Positions 23,794-33,025 of a stretch of 64,000 nucleotides of DNA are shown here, piece by piece. Both the position numbers and the translations under genes were made by a program. Source of the stretch: Dendrophyllia cribrosa (taxonomy: Eukaryota; Cnidaria; Anthozoa; Scleractinia; Dendrophylliidae); contig JAJLRJ010000013.1 in the NCBI GenBank assembly GCA_024195265.1, positions 20,760,521 through 20,824,520 of the forward strand, written 5' to 3'. The first letter of the stretch is position 1. Every line of letters starts with the position of its first letter. The notes beneath the pieces were generated by a model. The model was not told the origin of the DNA, did not search any database, and was given only the letters and a program-made list of their open reading frames with translations.

Positions 23794-23984
23794 AGAGATG
23801 AAGTTGGCGGTACCAGATTAGTTTTGCAAAACTGATCTGATACCAAACCAACCTCTTTACTACTCCCCATCAGTTGGGCCTAAACTATATGATTTTCAAA
23901 TTAGCCAAATATTGTGGTAAAAGTATCTTTTCAAATAATTCAGATGTACTATATATCCCAAAAATTCAGTCAAACTATATATAA
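23794..23984 (+). repeat. Polinton left terminal inverted repeat, outer block
   Basis: Matches the reverse complement of 36809-37002 at roughly nine bases in ten, from GTTGGCGGTACCAGAT to AAATTCAGTCAAAC. Its first 50 bases (23803-23852) are a near-perfect palindrome centred on GTTTTGCAAAAC. The outermost ~10 bases differ between the two ends. Confidence 0.85.
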
Positions 23985-24112
23985 ATATTTTTGTAAACTG
24001 ATCTCGTATTTTTTATCAAACTATATATAAATATTTTTGTAAACTGATTTCGTATTTTTGATCAAACTATATGTAAATATTTTTGTAAACTGATTTCGTA
24101 TTTTTATTAAAC
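23971..24112 (+). repeat. three-copy 46-bp tandem repeat next to the left terminus
   Basis: Units of AAACTATATATAAATA, a T-run, AAACTGATTTCG and a T-run, present three times and grading into shorter AACTATATATTC repeats. Absent from the right terminus, so it expanded after the termini diverged. Confidence 0.75.
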
Positions 24113-24271
24113 TATATATTCATAAAAAAATTGTAAAACTATATATTCAAATATTTTTTGTTCAACTATATATTTATTTTTCACTCGTTATTATTTTTTT
24201 AAAAAATTGTTTAAATATATTTATAAAGAAAAAATATTTTAATCTATTATTCCATTGTATAATTTCATGTT

Positions 24272-24457
24272 CTAATATTGATTTTGATCTAGACATTCTT
24301 TTATAAATTCTTTATATTTATATCTTATAAATGGGGAGTCTATTTTATTATTATAATGAATTAAAATTTCCTCTCCTTCAACAAGAGTCATTTCAGGCTT
24401 CATTATATTTTTTTTACCATTTTTTTTCTTCAAATAGCATTGAGGTTTCAGTATCAT
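24272..24457 (-). CDS. small open frame of unknown function in the terminal region
   Basis: A 61-codon frame starting with ATG, Lys-rich (KKKNGKKN) followed by a charged segment ending DQNQY. No family is recognised. It lies in a 1.1 kb stretch of the left terminus that has no counterpart on the right. It could be chance in AT-rich DNA. Confidence 0.2.
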   Translation of the reverse strand: MILKPQCYLKKKNGKKNIMKPEMTLVEGEEILIHYNNKIDSPFIRYKYKEFIKECLDQNQY

Positions 24458-24667
24458 AAAATGTTTTTTGAAAATATGGATGAGCTATTATCATTTTCTA
24501 TATAATTTTAATATATAATTTTTAAAAAAAATAAACGCACTAACTAATTTTCTATTCATAAAAAATTGTATGTTTGTTTTTAATCTATATTATGATCACT
24601 AAAATTTGTTAAACTATGTTATAAATTTTTTAATCTATATTATTTAAACATTTTTTTAAAAACATAT

Positions 24668-24763
24668 ATGTGTGATGATGAAATTCATTATGTTTTGAAA
24701 AATGATCAAGTTGTTTGTGATTTTTGTAATTTAAAAATAAATGATTTCAAGAACATGCTGTGA
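24668..24763 (+). pseudogene. truncated duplicate of the zinc-ribbon gene N-terminus
   Basis: A 31-codon frame MCDDEIHYVLKN then VCDFCNLKI resembles the start of the gene at 25424 (MDCDEIIHNEL then ICGYCGQKM): same acidic start, same CxxC knuckle, same spacing. A shifted frame carries on with TCCENP. It lies within the left terminal region, suggesting a partial duplication or a relic from another Polinton copy. Confidence 0.45.
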
Positions 24764-24847
24764 AAATCCAAATAAAATATTTGATAAATATTATGTAAGT
24801 AGTAATGTACTACACTCTGAGGTAGCAGCCTCAGAGATGTTGTACAT

Positions 24848-25080
24848 CTCAAACTATATATTCATAAAAAAATTGCAAAACTATATATCCATAAGAAAAT
24901 TTGCAAAACTATATTCTCAATAAAAAAAATTGAACTATATTCTCATAAAAATTTGGAAACTATATTCTCATAAAAAATTGTAAATCTATATTCAGAAAAA
25001 ATTTCAAAATCAAATGAAACTATATATTTTAAAATAATCTATTCAACAAATCAGCAAAAATCAAATGAAACTATTTGTTT
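24848..25080 (+). repeat. degenerate CTATATATTCATAAAAAA tandem array
   Basis: Seven or more copies of a ~27 bp unit AAACTATATTCTCATAAAAA, with drift. Similar AACTATAT words fill the right terminus at 36720-36850. Confidence 0.7.
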
Positions 25081-25250
25081 TTCAAAATTGAAGTGCGTTT
25101 TAATATTCACATTATCAAAACAGGAAAAATCACTATAGCGTGACATTCTCAGACAAAAACAGAGAAACCCCCTAGGAAATGAAGTCATGCAAATGCTATT
25201 GTTTTCTAATCACATGATATATTTTTCAACCAATGAAATGATTACACAAA
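25070..25250 (+). repeat. Polinton left terminal repeat, inner block
   Basis: Matches the reverse complement of 36475-36650, including AGTGCGTTT, GAAAAATCACTATAGCGTGA and CAACCAATGAAATGATTACA. It shows the original terminal repeat was longer and was later split by ~1.1 kb of extra sequence on this side (about 160 bp on the other). Confidence 0.75.
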
Positions 25251-25423
25251 ATTTTCTACAAGTTGTATAAAATTATGTGGAACTTCTACAACTTGTATAA
25301 AATTCTGTGTAACTTCCACAGCTTGTATAAAATTCTGTGTAAAATTCTGTGAATTATGTCGCTTACTGATAAAAGATTTTTCTTCTGTATTTAAGAATAT
25401 TATTTTTACTTATATTATATAGA

Positions 25424-25978
25424 ATGGATTGTGATGAAATAATTCATAATGAATTACAATCAATGGGTAATATAATTTGTGGCTACTGTGGACAAAAAAT
25501 GTGTGATGATATAAATGTAACAAAAGAAAAAATAAAATGTTGTGATTATATGGATGTTGTTAATAATGTTGGTATGAATGTATGTAAAAATTGTGGAACA
25601 ATTCATTATTATAATTTTGTTACTCCATATATTGACTTATGAAAATATGTATAGAATGAGGAAAAAGAGTACGTATAATCGAAAATATCATATCGAAAAT
25701 ATCATCAATAACAAAGAAATTCAATTGAGCTTTTAAGACCGTGAGAAAATATATTAGATATTTGCATTAATAAACAATGTATTACCAAAAGTTAATCATA
25801 ATCGTAAACGAATGATTAGTATTGAATATATATTAATGCAAATATATCAAAAGCTTAATTTAAAGCATAATTTTTTAAACTTACAAAATCAAAGAAAACA
25901 TTAAAGTTTTATGATAAATATTGGGGTGAAATTCATAAATTAATTGACGATCAAATACAAACAATTATTCAGAAGTGA
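25424..25978 (+). pseudogene. VLTF3-like late transcription factor with zinc ribbon, broken
   Basis: The first frame (25424-25642) encodes a zinc ribbon: CGYCGQKM, then KCCDYMD and CKNCGTIHYYN. After a stop at 25640-25642 a shifted frame reads YRMRKKSTYNRKYHIEN. After a further stop, PKVNHNRKRMISIEYI follows, and a last frame ends FYDKYWGEIHKL before TGA at 25976-25978. Two Cys pairs followed by a Tyr/Arg/His-rich segment and a terminal aromatic YW motif is the layout of poxvirus VLTF3-like factors of large and polinton-like DNA viruses. These direct late viral transcription. At least two frame changes and two internal stops. It overlaps the convergent gene 25965-26447 by 14 bp. Identification is by motif layout only. 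Confidence 0.55.
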
Positions 25979-26447
25979 ATTTTTTATTGTAAGCTTTTTC
26001 AAATTTATCGGCAAGAGGACAAAGATGAATAATTATTTCATCAGTCAGCCTCATTTCATTAAGAAATGTGGTATGGTTGAATTGATTATTTCTTAAACAC
26101 GATCGTAGATGAACTAACACTTTTTCATATGTAGTGTATGCAAATTTTGACATTTCTATTTTCCTTTTATAGTTTTTAATTTCGCTGTATGTCTTAATCA
26201 ATAAACCACTACCTTTAATTACTCCTAAAATAATAGGATTTAATGTTATTGAACCAGCTATAGTACCAGCAGCTATTAAAGAAGGCGATGTTATATTCAC
26301 AATTAAATTGATTCTCTTGAAATATTTAAAAGCTTTTTTATAACACCGAAAGCGTTTATGATAAAATTTATACAAAGCTTTGATTTCAGATAATGTTTCT
26401 TGGCTGATGTTTTTATCAATTGAAGATGTCTGTTTCAGTCATTATAT
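25965..26447 (-). CDS. Polinton small membrane protein
   Basis: Open on the minus strand from about 26447 to TAA at 25965. An in-frame upstream stop and the lack of a clear ATG leave the start uncertain; a one-base shift would connect MTETDIFN just upstream. It has a basic Tyr/Lys-rich N-terminal region (FYHKRFRCYKKAFKYFKR), then two hydrophobic stretches (LIAAGTIAGSITL and IILGVIKGSGLL), then a charged helical C-terminus with several Cys and His. Proteins of this layout occur in cnidarian Polintons without assigned function. Convergent with and overlapping the VLTF3-like gene. Confidence 0.5.
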
Positions 26448-26639
26448 TATATATTTGGATAACAATTATATTTTAGGATTTAAAATAATATACCACTTAT
26501 TTGACCCATTATTGAAGATGCCTGTTTTAGTTATTATATTAAAACTCTTCAAAAAGTGCACTGATATGGCAATTATAAGGTGAAAATGTAATATCATGAT
26601 CCAATGTTATTAATTTGACTTGTACAACTGTATCTTCAC

Positions 26640-28006
26640 TGAAATTGATAACTGATGACGCTATATTGAAAGTGTAATAAATTTTATTCGATGTTTAATT
26701 CCAATTTTGGGGTGCAAATGAAGTGTTATCGATTAATATAAACATTTTTTGTATCCTTCAGGCGGTTTATTGTCCAATATAATTAACCATAATTTTACTA
26801 ATTTCATATTAATAGCGCAACAAATGATGATGAACCGTTGAATATGATATCATAACTGTTCTTATTGTTCATATAATTGCCTGAAAATATAAATTTTTGT
26901 ATCTGTGTGGTTTGGGTAAACCAATTATTTTATTTCCATTCATGCTAATATCCGTCTCCGGCCCATCACCATTTTCCACCCTCGATCACGAAAGCAGCAT
27001 CAAATACATCTGGGTCGACACTCGAAACATGACCTTGAACGCCATAAACGATTAGATGTGTTTTCTTTGTATTTCCTTTTGATACTTCCATGAAGATCTA
27101 TCATAATATATTCAGGTGGAGAGACTTGCCACTTGTGTAAATTAACAATACCTCTCCGTATATCCTTCAGTGTTGAAGATCTTTGTAGTTTGCTGCCCGA
27201 TATTAATAACTGATGAAATAACATTGACATATGTTGTGCTAATGCGAGTTTTATCCGGAACGAAAAACTCCATCACAAAAGTCAACTCACCTTGAGGAAG
27301 TTTGTATGCATTGAAACCTAGCCTTGACCTAAAGTCATCTTGATTGTCTGTTGTAAGAGTGATTTCATAGGCTTTCTTATTAATTTTATGAGGTTATGCT
27401 ACAAAATCAATAATTCCATTAACAACGATATTACTTTCTGACGAGCTCTCATCCACCTCTTCCATCAGGTATCTGAAAATGTCTTTTTCTGAAGTGGAGG
27501 AAGTTATGTGTGACTTGTTCACATAACTCTTATAATCTTTTGTTATTCGTGTATATAAGTTCGTATTGGAATCATTGATTTTGGTGTTGAAGAATGGCAG
27601 CATTATTCTCATTTGGTTTAGGAGTTGCTAGATTAACAATCTTTTTACCTCCCATATCAAGATCGCTGGAAATTGTTTTGCCTAATGTTTCAGCTAAATG
27701 TGTGTCAACATATGATTTGTCGGCTTTTTCATCTAATTTATTTTCAAGGTAAACCCGTGGAACGGCGCTATTTTCAGTACTTGGATATTTTAGATATTTG
27801 ATTTCATGATTGTTCATATCTAGATATGTATTCATAGGTGATGTTAATGCGTTATTTTTATCAGCCTTTGAAGATAATTGCCCATCAACATAACTTTTAC
27901 CAGCTTTCTTTCCATCTTGTGTGTCAACATATGATTTATTAGCAGAATCATTATTATTTGTTGGGTTTGTTAAATTAATGATTTTTTTTTGATTTTTTTG
28001 CATCAT
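26640..28006 (-). pseudogene. fibre-like virion protein with KSYVD repeats, broken
   Basis: From ATG at 28006 the first frame (to 27572) has NKSYVDTQ, GKSYVDGQ, DKSYVDTH and VPRVYLENKLDEKAD repeats, with LDMNNHEIKYL and LDMGGKKIVNLATP linkers. This is the shaft pattern of trimeric tail-fibre and fibre proteins. A frame change near 27605 leads to a second frame (to 27394) with a further KSYVNKSH, an in-frame TAA near 27396, and then a conserved-looking segment containing GELTFVMEFFVPDKT. A later shift leads to ISMNGNKIIGLPKP near 26930. Presumably a receptor-binding spike; now non-functional. On the opposite strand to the capsid genes. Confidence 0.55.
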
Positions 28007-28045
28007 AATATGGACTATTAATTAATGTCTGGATATAAATAGGCA

Positions 28046-28205
28046 TGCTGAAGAAAGACCTGCACAAGCTGCTTATAATAAAGGCTTTGGTGCTAGAAAA
28101 ATAATTTTAGGTGTATCTTCTACAGTAAATACTGAAATTCCATTAAACATGTATTCATTTTTTGAGAGTCTTGATGATGAACTATTACCAAATACTAGGA
28201 TTGAA
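28046..28205 (+). pseudogene. capsid protein fragment 1
   Basis: The plus strand reads RHAEERPAQAAYNKGFGARK and then TEIPLNMYSFFESLDDELLP without a start codon, ending where a hairpin MITE begins. The same frame style resumes at 29886. The residue pattern fits a Polinton jelly-roll capsid protein; whether the major capsid or the penton-type protein is not decided. Confidence 0.5.
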
Positions 28206-28351
28206 TAGACCTTTCCCGCATTCCACTCCAGTGAGCACACACAATGAAACGAGGTGGAGGCTTGGGTGGACAATTTCATACAAATCGCTGTATTTTGTCC
28301 ACCCCAGCCTCGAGTTGGTGCCTTTGTTCACAGGAATGCGGGAAAGGTCTA
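28206..28351. mobile_element. 146-bp hairpin MITE
   Basis: TAGACCTTTCCCGCATTCC and its exact reverse complement at 28333-28351 form the outer stem. GGCTTGGGTGGACAA and TTGTCCACCCCAGCC extend the pairing inward. TTGAA stands on both sides (28201-28205, 28352-28356). Inserted in the capsid gene. Confidence 0.7.
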
Positions 28352-28624
28352 TTGAAGGGGTCAGAATAACACGGAGCTAAGTGACTTTTTGGAAAAAAAT
28401 AAAAATTTTTCCAAATTAGCCGTTTTTTGGCATACGGACCTGTTTTTATGTTGTAAACATTGCCCTGTGTGTTTTTCACTGGTTTTGTGCTTCATTTTCT
28501 AGAAAAAAAAAAACCGGTCCAAAAATGCGGTCGGCTAAAAAAACCTCAAACAAACACTGCAGCACTTTGTCTTTGTGTACTTCATTCCCCTTGGGATTGC
28601 TGTTTTTACTGCTTTTTAACCACC

Positions 28625-28925
28625 CAAGTTGTTCGTTTCACTTGATAAAACCGCAAGCTGTTCGTTTAACTGCTGTTAACTTCTAAAGTTGTTCGTTTCA
28701 ATTGAAAAATGCGCAAGTTGGTCAGGGTTGGTCAGGAAAATGTGCAAGTTGTTCGCTTCACTGCTTTTAAAGCACTCATAACTTGTTGGTTTAACTGCTG
28801 TTAAACCGCTTAGTTGTTCGTTTCACTTGATAGAAAAATACTACAGTTGTCCGTTTCACTTAAAAAAAGGCACAAGGTGTTTGTTTCAGTAATCAACCGC
28901 TTAAGTTGTTCCTTTCATCAATAAA
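28625..28925 (+). repeat. degenerate AAGTTGTTCGTTTCACTTGA tandem repeats
   Basis: Eight or so copies of a 35-45 bp unit built on AAGTTGTTCGTTTCACTTGA and AACTGCTGTTAA, strongly drifted. Non-coding. Confidence 0.65.
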
Positions 28926-29016
28926 ACTAAAAAATCAAAGCACTGCAGCGTGTCGTCTTTGTGTGTTATATGCCCCTTGGGATTAATGTTATGAATACTG
29001 ATCAAGTTAGACATTT

Positions 29017-29330
29017 GAAGGGCTGGGTGCATAACCGTTTCATGTCGAATGTCAGGCGTTTTTATTTATTCTCGCTCAGATAACGGACCTATCTGCCACT
29101 GTCGCAAAGCATGCCGGGAAATTCTATGGCAAATTCGAAATGGAGTTACCGCCCCAAAAATTATAGCAAAATATCTGGAAGCACTTCGGATATCGGGCAT
29201 TTCGACCACGGCACGGGATGGCAAATGGGCCACAACTCACAACGCTGTCCCTTTTTGATCCGAAATGATTGCAGACTTTCCCGCCGGCTCGTACTTGTCC
29301 ACCAAGGTCCATTTTTCACCACGAGCGCTA
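29017..29330. repeat. block shared with the 39551-40830 element
   Basis: GAAGGGCTGGGTGCATAACC, CACTTCGGATATCGGGCATT, TCGACCACGGCACGGGATGG and GACTTTCCCGCCGGCTCG all recur, little changed and in the same order, at 39551 and 40200-40310. The two 1.3-1.5 kb elements therefore belong to one family or share a nested unit. Confidence 0.65.
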
Positions 29331-29885
29331 AATGGCGCTTTAGACACAAGGTTCTACAAGAAACACGACTCGTTTCTTTGAGAGGTGCTAGAGACTAGAG
29401 GATTTCCGGACTTCATGATGTCCTTCCATCGCCGAGCTGGCCTTAAACATGGCTTAAACCAGCGCTGAGTGAGTAAACGCAACACTGAGTTGTTCGCTGT
29501 TCAGCCATGTTGTCGCAAGTGGCGAACGCCATCGATAAGCCCGCCTTAAATAACGTTATGTTCGTTCAGGTCGTTGGCGCGGGTCAGGAGTATTGCGGTC
29601 GCATATTCTCACGATCAATCTGCTTTTAGTAATGGCGTCGTTTAGAAACTTCTAGCTGCAGTTTTGGAAGGAACTACGGTCGGATTGTACAGTCACTTAA
29701 GAGGGCCAGAACTCTTCTTTTTTGCAGGTAAAATTTGTCAAATTCTTTAACGTGAGTGCCAATTCGACACTTCGGTAATGTTTACGACACCAAAACAAGC
29801 CTGTACACGAGAAATTAACAATTTTCAAGCAAAACGAAAAAATCACCCAAAAAGTCACTTAGCCCCCTGTTATTCTAAGCCCTTC

Positions 29886-30631
29886 AATTAAATTTTGAAA
29901 TTGAATCAGATGGTAATTTGATTTGGCAGGCTGCAGATAACTGCAGAGTTTTTTTTTAACAAGAATGCAATTGTTTGTACCAAGAATCACTTTTAATTCA
30001 GAAGACAATCATTGTATATGAGCCAATATTTGAAGGCACATAAATGGATTTATCTAAGAGAGAATATAGAAAGATCTAATAGTTCACAACAACGAAGTGG
30101 TAATTTCAAAATAACATCTGGAATAACAAGACCTCGTCATGTGTTTATTTTCATTATAAATGATGCTAACAGATAGTCAAACAACAAATCCATTTTATAT
30201 AATACATTCAGTGTATCAACTGATCCCAGAAATCTTTTAAATTGTCATTTGGAAGTTGGAAATGGTAATGAATATCCTGAGGTTTATTGTACACCATCAA
30301 CAGATATTACAAGAGTATATAGAGATGTTCTGTCTGAAATATGTACATGCTAACAATGATTTTCAGGGTGGTACATTGCTTAATAGAAGCAATTTTAGCA
30401 CTATATTTCCATTCCTGTATTTTGATTTAACAAAACAAAAAAATGGATATCAAAGATGGCACCACTAAGCTTAGTTTCAAATATGAATTATCTGGAACAA
30501 CAGCAACAGCGTATAGTGTCAATGCTTTAACACTTTATGAGCAAGAAGTAGAATTACAACATAAGGATGGTAAATTGCTACTTCGATCTGAAATTGATAA
30601 ATATAATTCATTAATCAAATATGATTTATAA
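29886..30631 (+). pseudogene. capsid protein fragment 2 (C-terminal part)
   Basis: Restarts after the insertion with FEIESDGNLIWQ, hits stops and shifts through 29960-30180, then reads TRPRHVFIFIINDANR, PRNLLNCHLEVGNGNEYPEV and TRVYRDVLSEI. A shift follows, to NDFQGGTLLNRSNF and then MDIKDGTTKLSFKYELSG before TAA at 30629-30631. Alternating hydrophobic strands and the final KYELSG...LYEQEVEL segment fit a virion jelly-roll protein shared by Polintons. At least four breaks. Confidence 0.6.
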
Positions 30632-30667
30632 GCCTAAAAATTATATAATCTATATTATATTCAAGAA

Positions 30668-32323
30668 ATGACAAGCTATTATTCTCATAGGGTTAGTCTA
30701 TCAGATTTACAAAGACAAAAATTAGCAAGAGCTTATCAAAATAATTCTGCCATTACTATCAGATCAAATAAAAATGAATTGACTGGAAATGATGAGCTAA
30801 TGTTAACTAAAACACAATTGAAAAAAAAAATCAAAAATCAATGAATAATGGTACAGGTGTCGATATAAGAATTAGTAAAACACAGATAAGAAAAGTTGTA
30901 AAACATGGTTGAAGTCTATGGTCATCATTATTTTCACTTGGAACTAAACTATTACCTTATGCAACAAAAGCAGTACCAAAAGCAGTTCCAGCTCTAGCAA
31001 CAAGCGCTATGAGTGCTTTAGGAAGCCTTGGAATTAATAAAATTTTTGGAAAGGGACAAACAGGTGGATACATGATTCCTCAAAATAAAGACGACCAGTT
31101 AATTAAATACAAAGATTACTTAACTGCTTCACATAAAAAGCAAATACTATCTTCATTACAAACAGGTTCAGGTATTGTTATAAAACCAACTAAAAAACAA
31201 CAACGAGGCTTTTCAGGCACTTTGTTAGCATCTATTGGTGTGCCACTGTTATTGAATGCTTTAACTGGTAAATGATTACAGGATGACAAACATATATCGA
31301 GAAGATCATTACCTGTTTATGTTCTTTCTTCTCCAGCAAAATCGAAAGGAGGTTTAATTAATCCATATATATTTCAACCTCCTCCGTTCTTTGGAACGTG
31401 GGATCAATATAAAAAACCAATTGGTATGCATCGCGCAGAATGGCGCGACACATCCGGGACTTTCATGCGTGACTCGCGCGATAATTGAAAGTCAATCAGA
31501 ATGCCAGACGCTCAGACAATAAAGAAAATGACCTAAAGACGGCCAACAGCGCGCACGTTTTGCGAGTTTACGAGCTTACTAGTTTAGTTTCACAATGGTT
31601 AGCATATGGCTTTTGCAGATGAGACGTCAATGGAAAGAATGAGATATTTTCCGATATTTCACCAACAGTGAAACCGGTCGCAAATTTTGCTCGAATTTGG
31701 TCTATTTTAGGGATGTTTTTGTATGGGAAAATATTTCGAGGCCGAATTTTTCTTCCCTGTAGTGCTCATCTTAAAAGTTAGCATATGGCTTTGATTGTTT
31801 GTTCATTGATGAAGCCTTATGACAAGTTTCAAGTGAAAATACGGGTTCAAAGTGGTCGCAAAATCCAACTTCCCAACGTTTCTTGCTTTCCCTCTTCTCG
31901 GAGACTCGCATAACAATAGAACGGACTTGCTTTGAAATTCCCGCGAAATTCGAAGCTCCGCCTCCAAAAACAATAGGGCGCACGCCGCCGCAATTAAGCA
32001 TTGAAATTGAGGTGATAAATAAAACAGCACTTTAAATCTCTAAATCGGGAATTGGTTTGAAAGGGAAATAAAGCAAAATTATAGTTTCGAGGCTATAACG
32101 CTCGTAGCAAACTCTTGAAAATCAGCGCTTTAACGAGAAAGAAAATATCGAACGCGATTAAAATACCCTTCAACGATAACTACTGTTGGTCGGCTTTTCT
32201 AACAACTTACCGTTGAAAGGGAGGGGTAAAAAAAAAGTTCCAAAAGTAAAAAAAGCTCAAGGTCTTTTATTAGGCCCAAATTCACCATTTAATTCAATAC
32301 CTCTAATAGGCTCAATTTTGTAA
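30668..32323 (+). pseudogene. Polinton minor virion protein, broken by shifts, stops and an insertion
   Basis: Starts MTSYYSHRVSL (ATG 30668). It carries a thrice-repeated K/T-rich motif (LTKTQLKKK, ISKTQIRKVV, KPTKKQQRG), a hydrophobic Ala/Leu-rich stretch around 30920-31020, GYMIPQNKDDQLIKYKDY, and GTLLASIGVPLLLNAL. After TGA at 31273-31275 it continues in frame (RRSLPVYVLSSPAKSKG, then PPPFFGTWDQYKKP). It is cut by foreign DNA from about 31430 and resumes near 32225, ending GPNSPFNSIPLIGSIL before TAA. A frame change near 30830 and a stop near 30911 also break it. Basic and amphipathic regions suggest a core or membrane-active virion protein. Directly upstream of the protease. Confidence 0.6.
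31430..32225. mobile_element. about 0.8 kb insertion inside the minor virion gene
   Basis: The interval is more GC-rich than the Polinton (GCGCGACACATCCGGGAC, CGCACGCCGCCGC) and separates two parts of one reading frame. No clear inverted ends or target duplication were found, so its class is unknown. Two overlapping minus-strand open frames (31771-32030) are unrecognised. Confidence 0.5.
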
Positions 32324-32349
32324 ATAAACCCTTATCAAACATAGATTTA

Positions 32350-32715
32350 ATGACTTGGATAAAGAAACTTAAAATAAAACATTTCAGAGGTATTTATAGT
32401 CGTGACAATTTGCCTAATCAAATAAAAAAGAAAGAATGTGGAATCATTAATTTAGATGATGCAATTAATTCAGGCACACATTGGATTTGTTATAGAAATA
32501 TTGATACATTTTGTGAATATTTTAATCCATTTGGTTTAATCATGCCAAATGAAATCCAATTTTATTTATCAACAAGTAGAAAACAAATAATATATTCAAA
32601 CGATGAAATTCAAGAAAGAGATTCTGTGTTATGTGGTTATTGGTGCTTATACTATTTATATGAAAGACAAAAAGGAAAGAGTATTTTAAATATTATACAC
32701 AATTCAGTTTCATAG
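32350..32715 (+). CDS. adenain-type (C5) maturation cysteine protease
   Basis: 121 residues from ATG at 32350; the same frame is open a little upstream (NKPLSNIDL), so the true start could be earlier. Landmarks: FRGIYSRDNLP near residue 12, His44 in GTHWICY, Gln88, and Cys95 in LCGYWCLYYL, matching the His, Gln and nucleophile Cys of adenovirus-type proteases that cut virion precursors. At the acidic triad position the sequence reads EYFNPFG, with Asn59 where Asp or Glu is expected. This is the only long Polinton gene here with an intact frame. It follows the minor virion gene. Confidence 0.8.
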   Translation: MTWIKKLKIKHFRGIYSRDNLPNQIKKKECGIINLDDAINSGTHWICYRNIDTFCEYFNPFGLIMPNEIQFYLSTSRKQIIYSNDEIQERDSVLCGYWCLYYLYERQKGKSILNIIHNSVS

Positions 32716-32778
32716 ATCAACGGGTTAATCATAAGTTTATTATAAACTATTTTAAAAATATATAATTATAAATATAAT

Positions 32779-33003
32779 ATGTATTGGAAAGAGATGGTTC
32801 GAACATATTGTATATATTGTCGAAAAATTTTTTATCATGATAAATTAGATAGAAATAGATGTAGATCTAAATGTTTTAATTGTCATAAAAATAAATATTT
32901 TTGTCAACAATTATTTAAAAACAGTGATTATGAAATCAGATCAATATATTTTATTCAACAAGAACAAATGCTTGATCCAAATTTCCCAGAAATTTATATA
33001 TAA
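32779..33003 (+). CDS. small Cys-rich zinc-binding-like protein
   Basis: 74 residues with CIYC, then CRSKCFNCHKNKYFC, so two CxxC-type pairs in the N-terminal half, and an acidic/aromatic tail ending PEIYI. Intact frame with ATG. Lies between the protease and the polymerase remnant in the same strand as both. No family identified; a viral zinc-ribbon or transcription-associated protein is possible. Confidence 0.45.
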   Translation: MYWKEMVRTYCIYCRKIFYHDKLDRNRCRSKCFNCHKNKYFCQQLFKNSDYEIRSIYFIQQEQMLDPNFPEIYI

Positions 33004-33025
33004 AAATATGTAATTACAATATATA

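Larger units (their letters stand above)
28354..29885. mobile_element. 1.5 kb DNA element inserted in the capsid gene
   Basis: Left end GAAGGGGTCAGAATAACA and right end TGTTATTCTAAGCCCTTC are inverted, continuing as GCTAAGTGACTTTTTGG against its complement near 29850 (about 36 bp in all). The capsid gene is interrupted exactly here: its frame stops before and restarts after. It contains the tandem repeats 28625-28925 and a block (29017-29330) related to the element 39551-40830. No transposase seen. Confidence 0.7.

Noticed and set aside
28600..28930. CRISPR-like array from regularly spaced AAGTTGTTCGTTTCAC words
   Set aside because: Repeats are degenerate with no constant spacer length, in a eukaryotic context with no cas genes; they are drifted tandem repeats.
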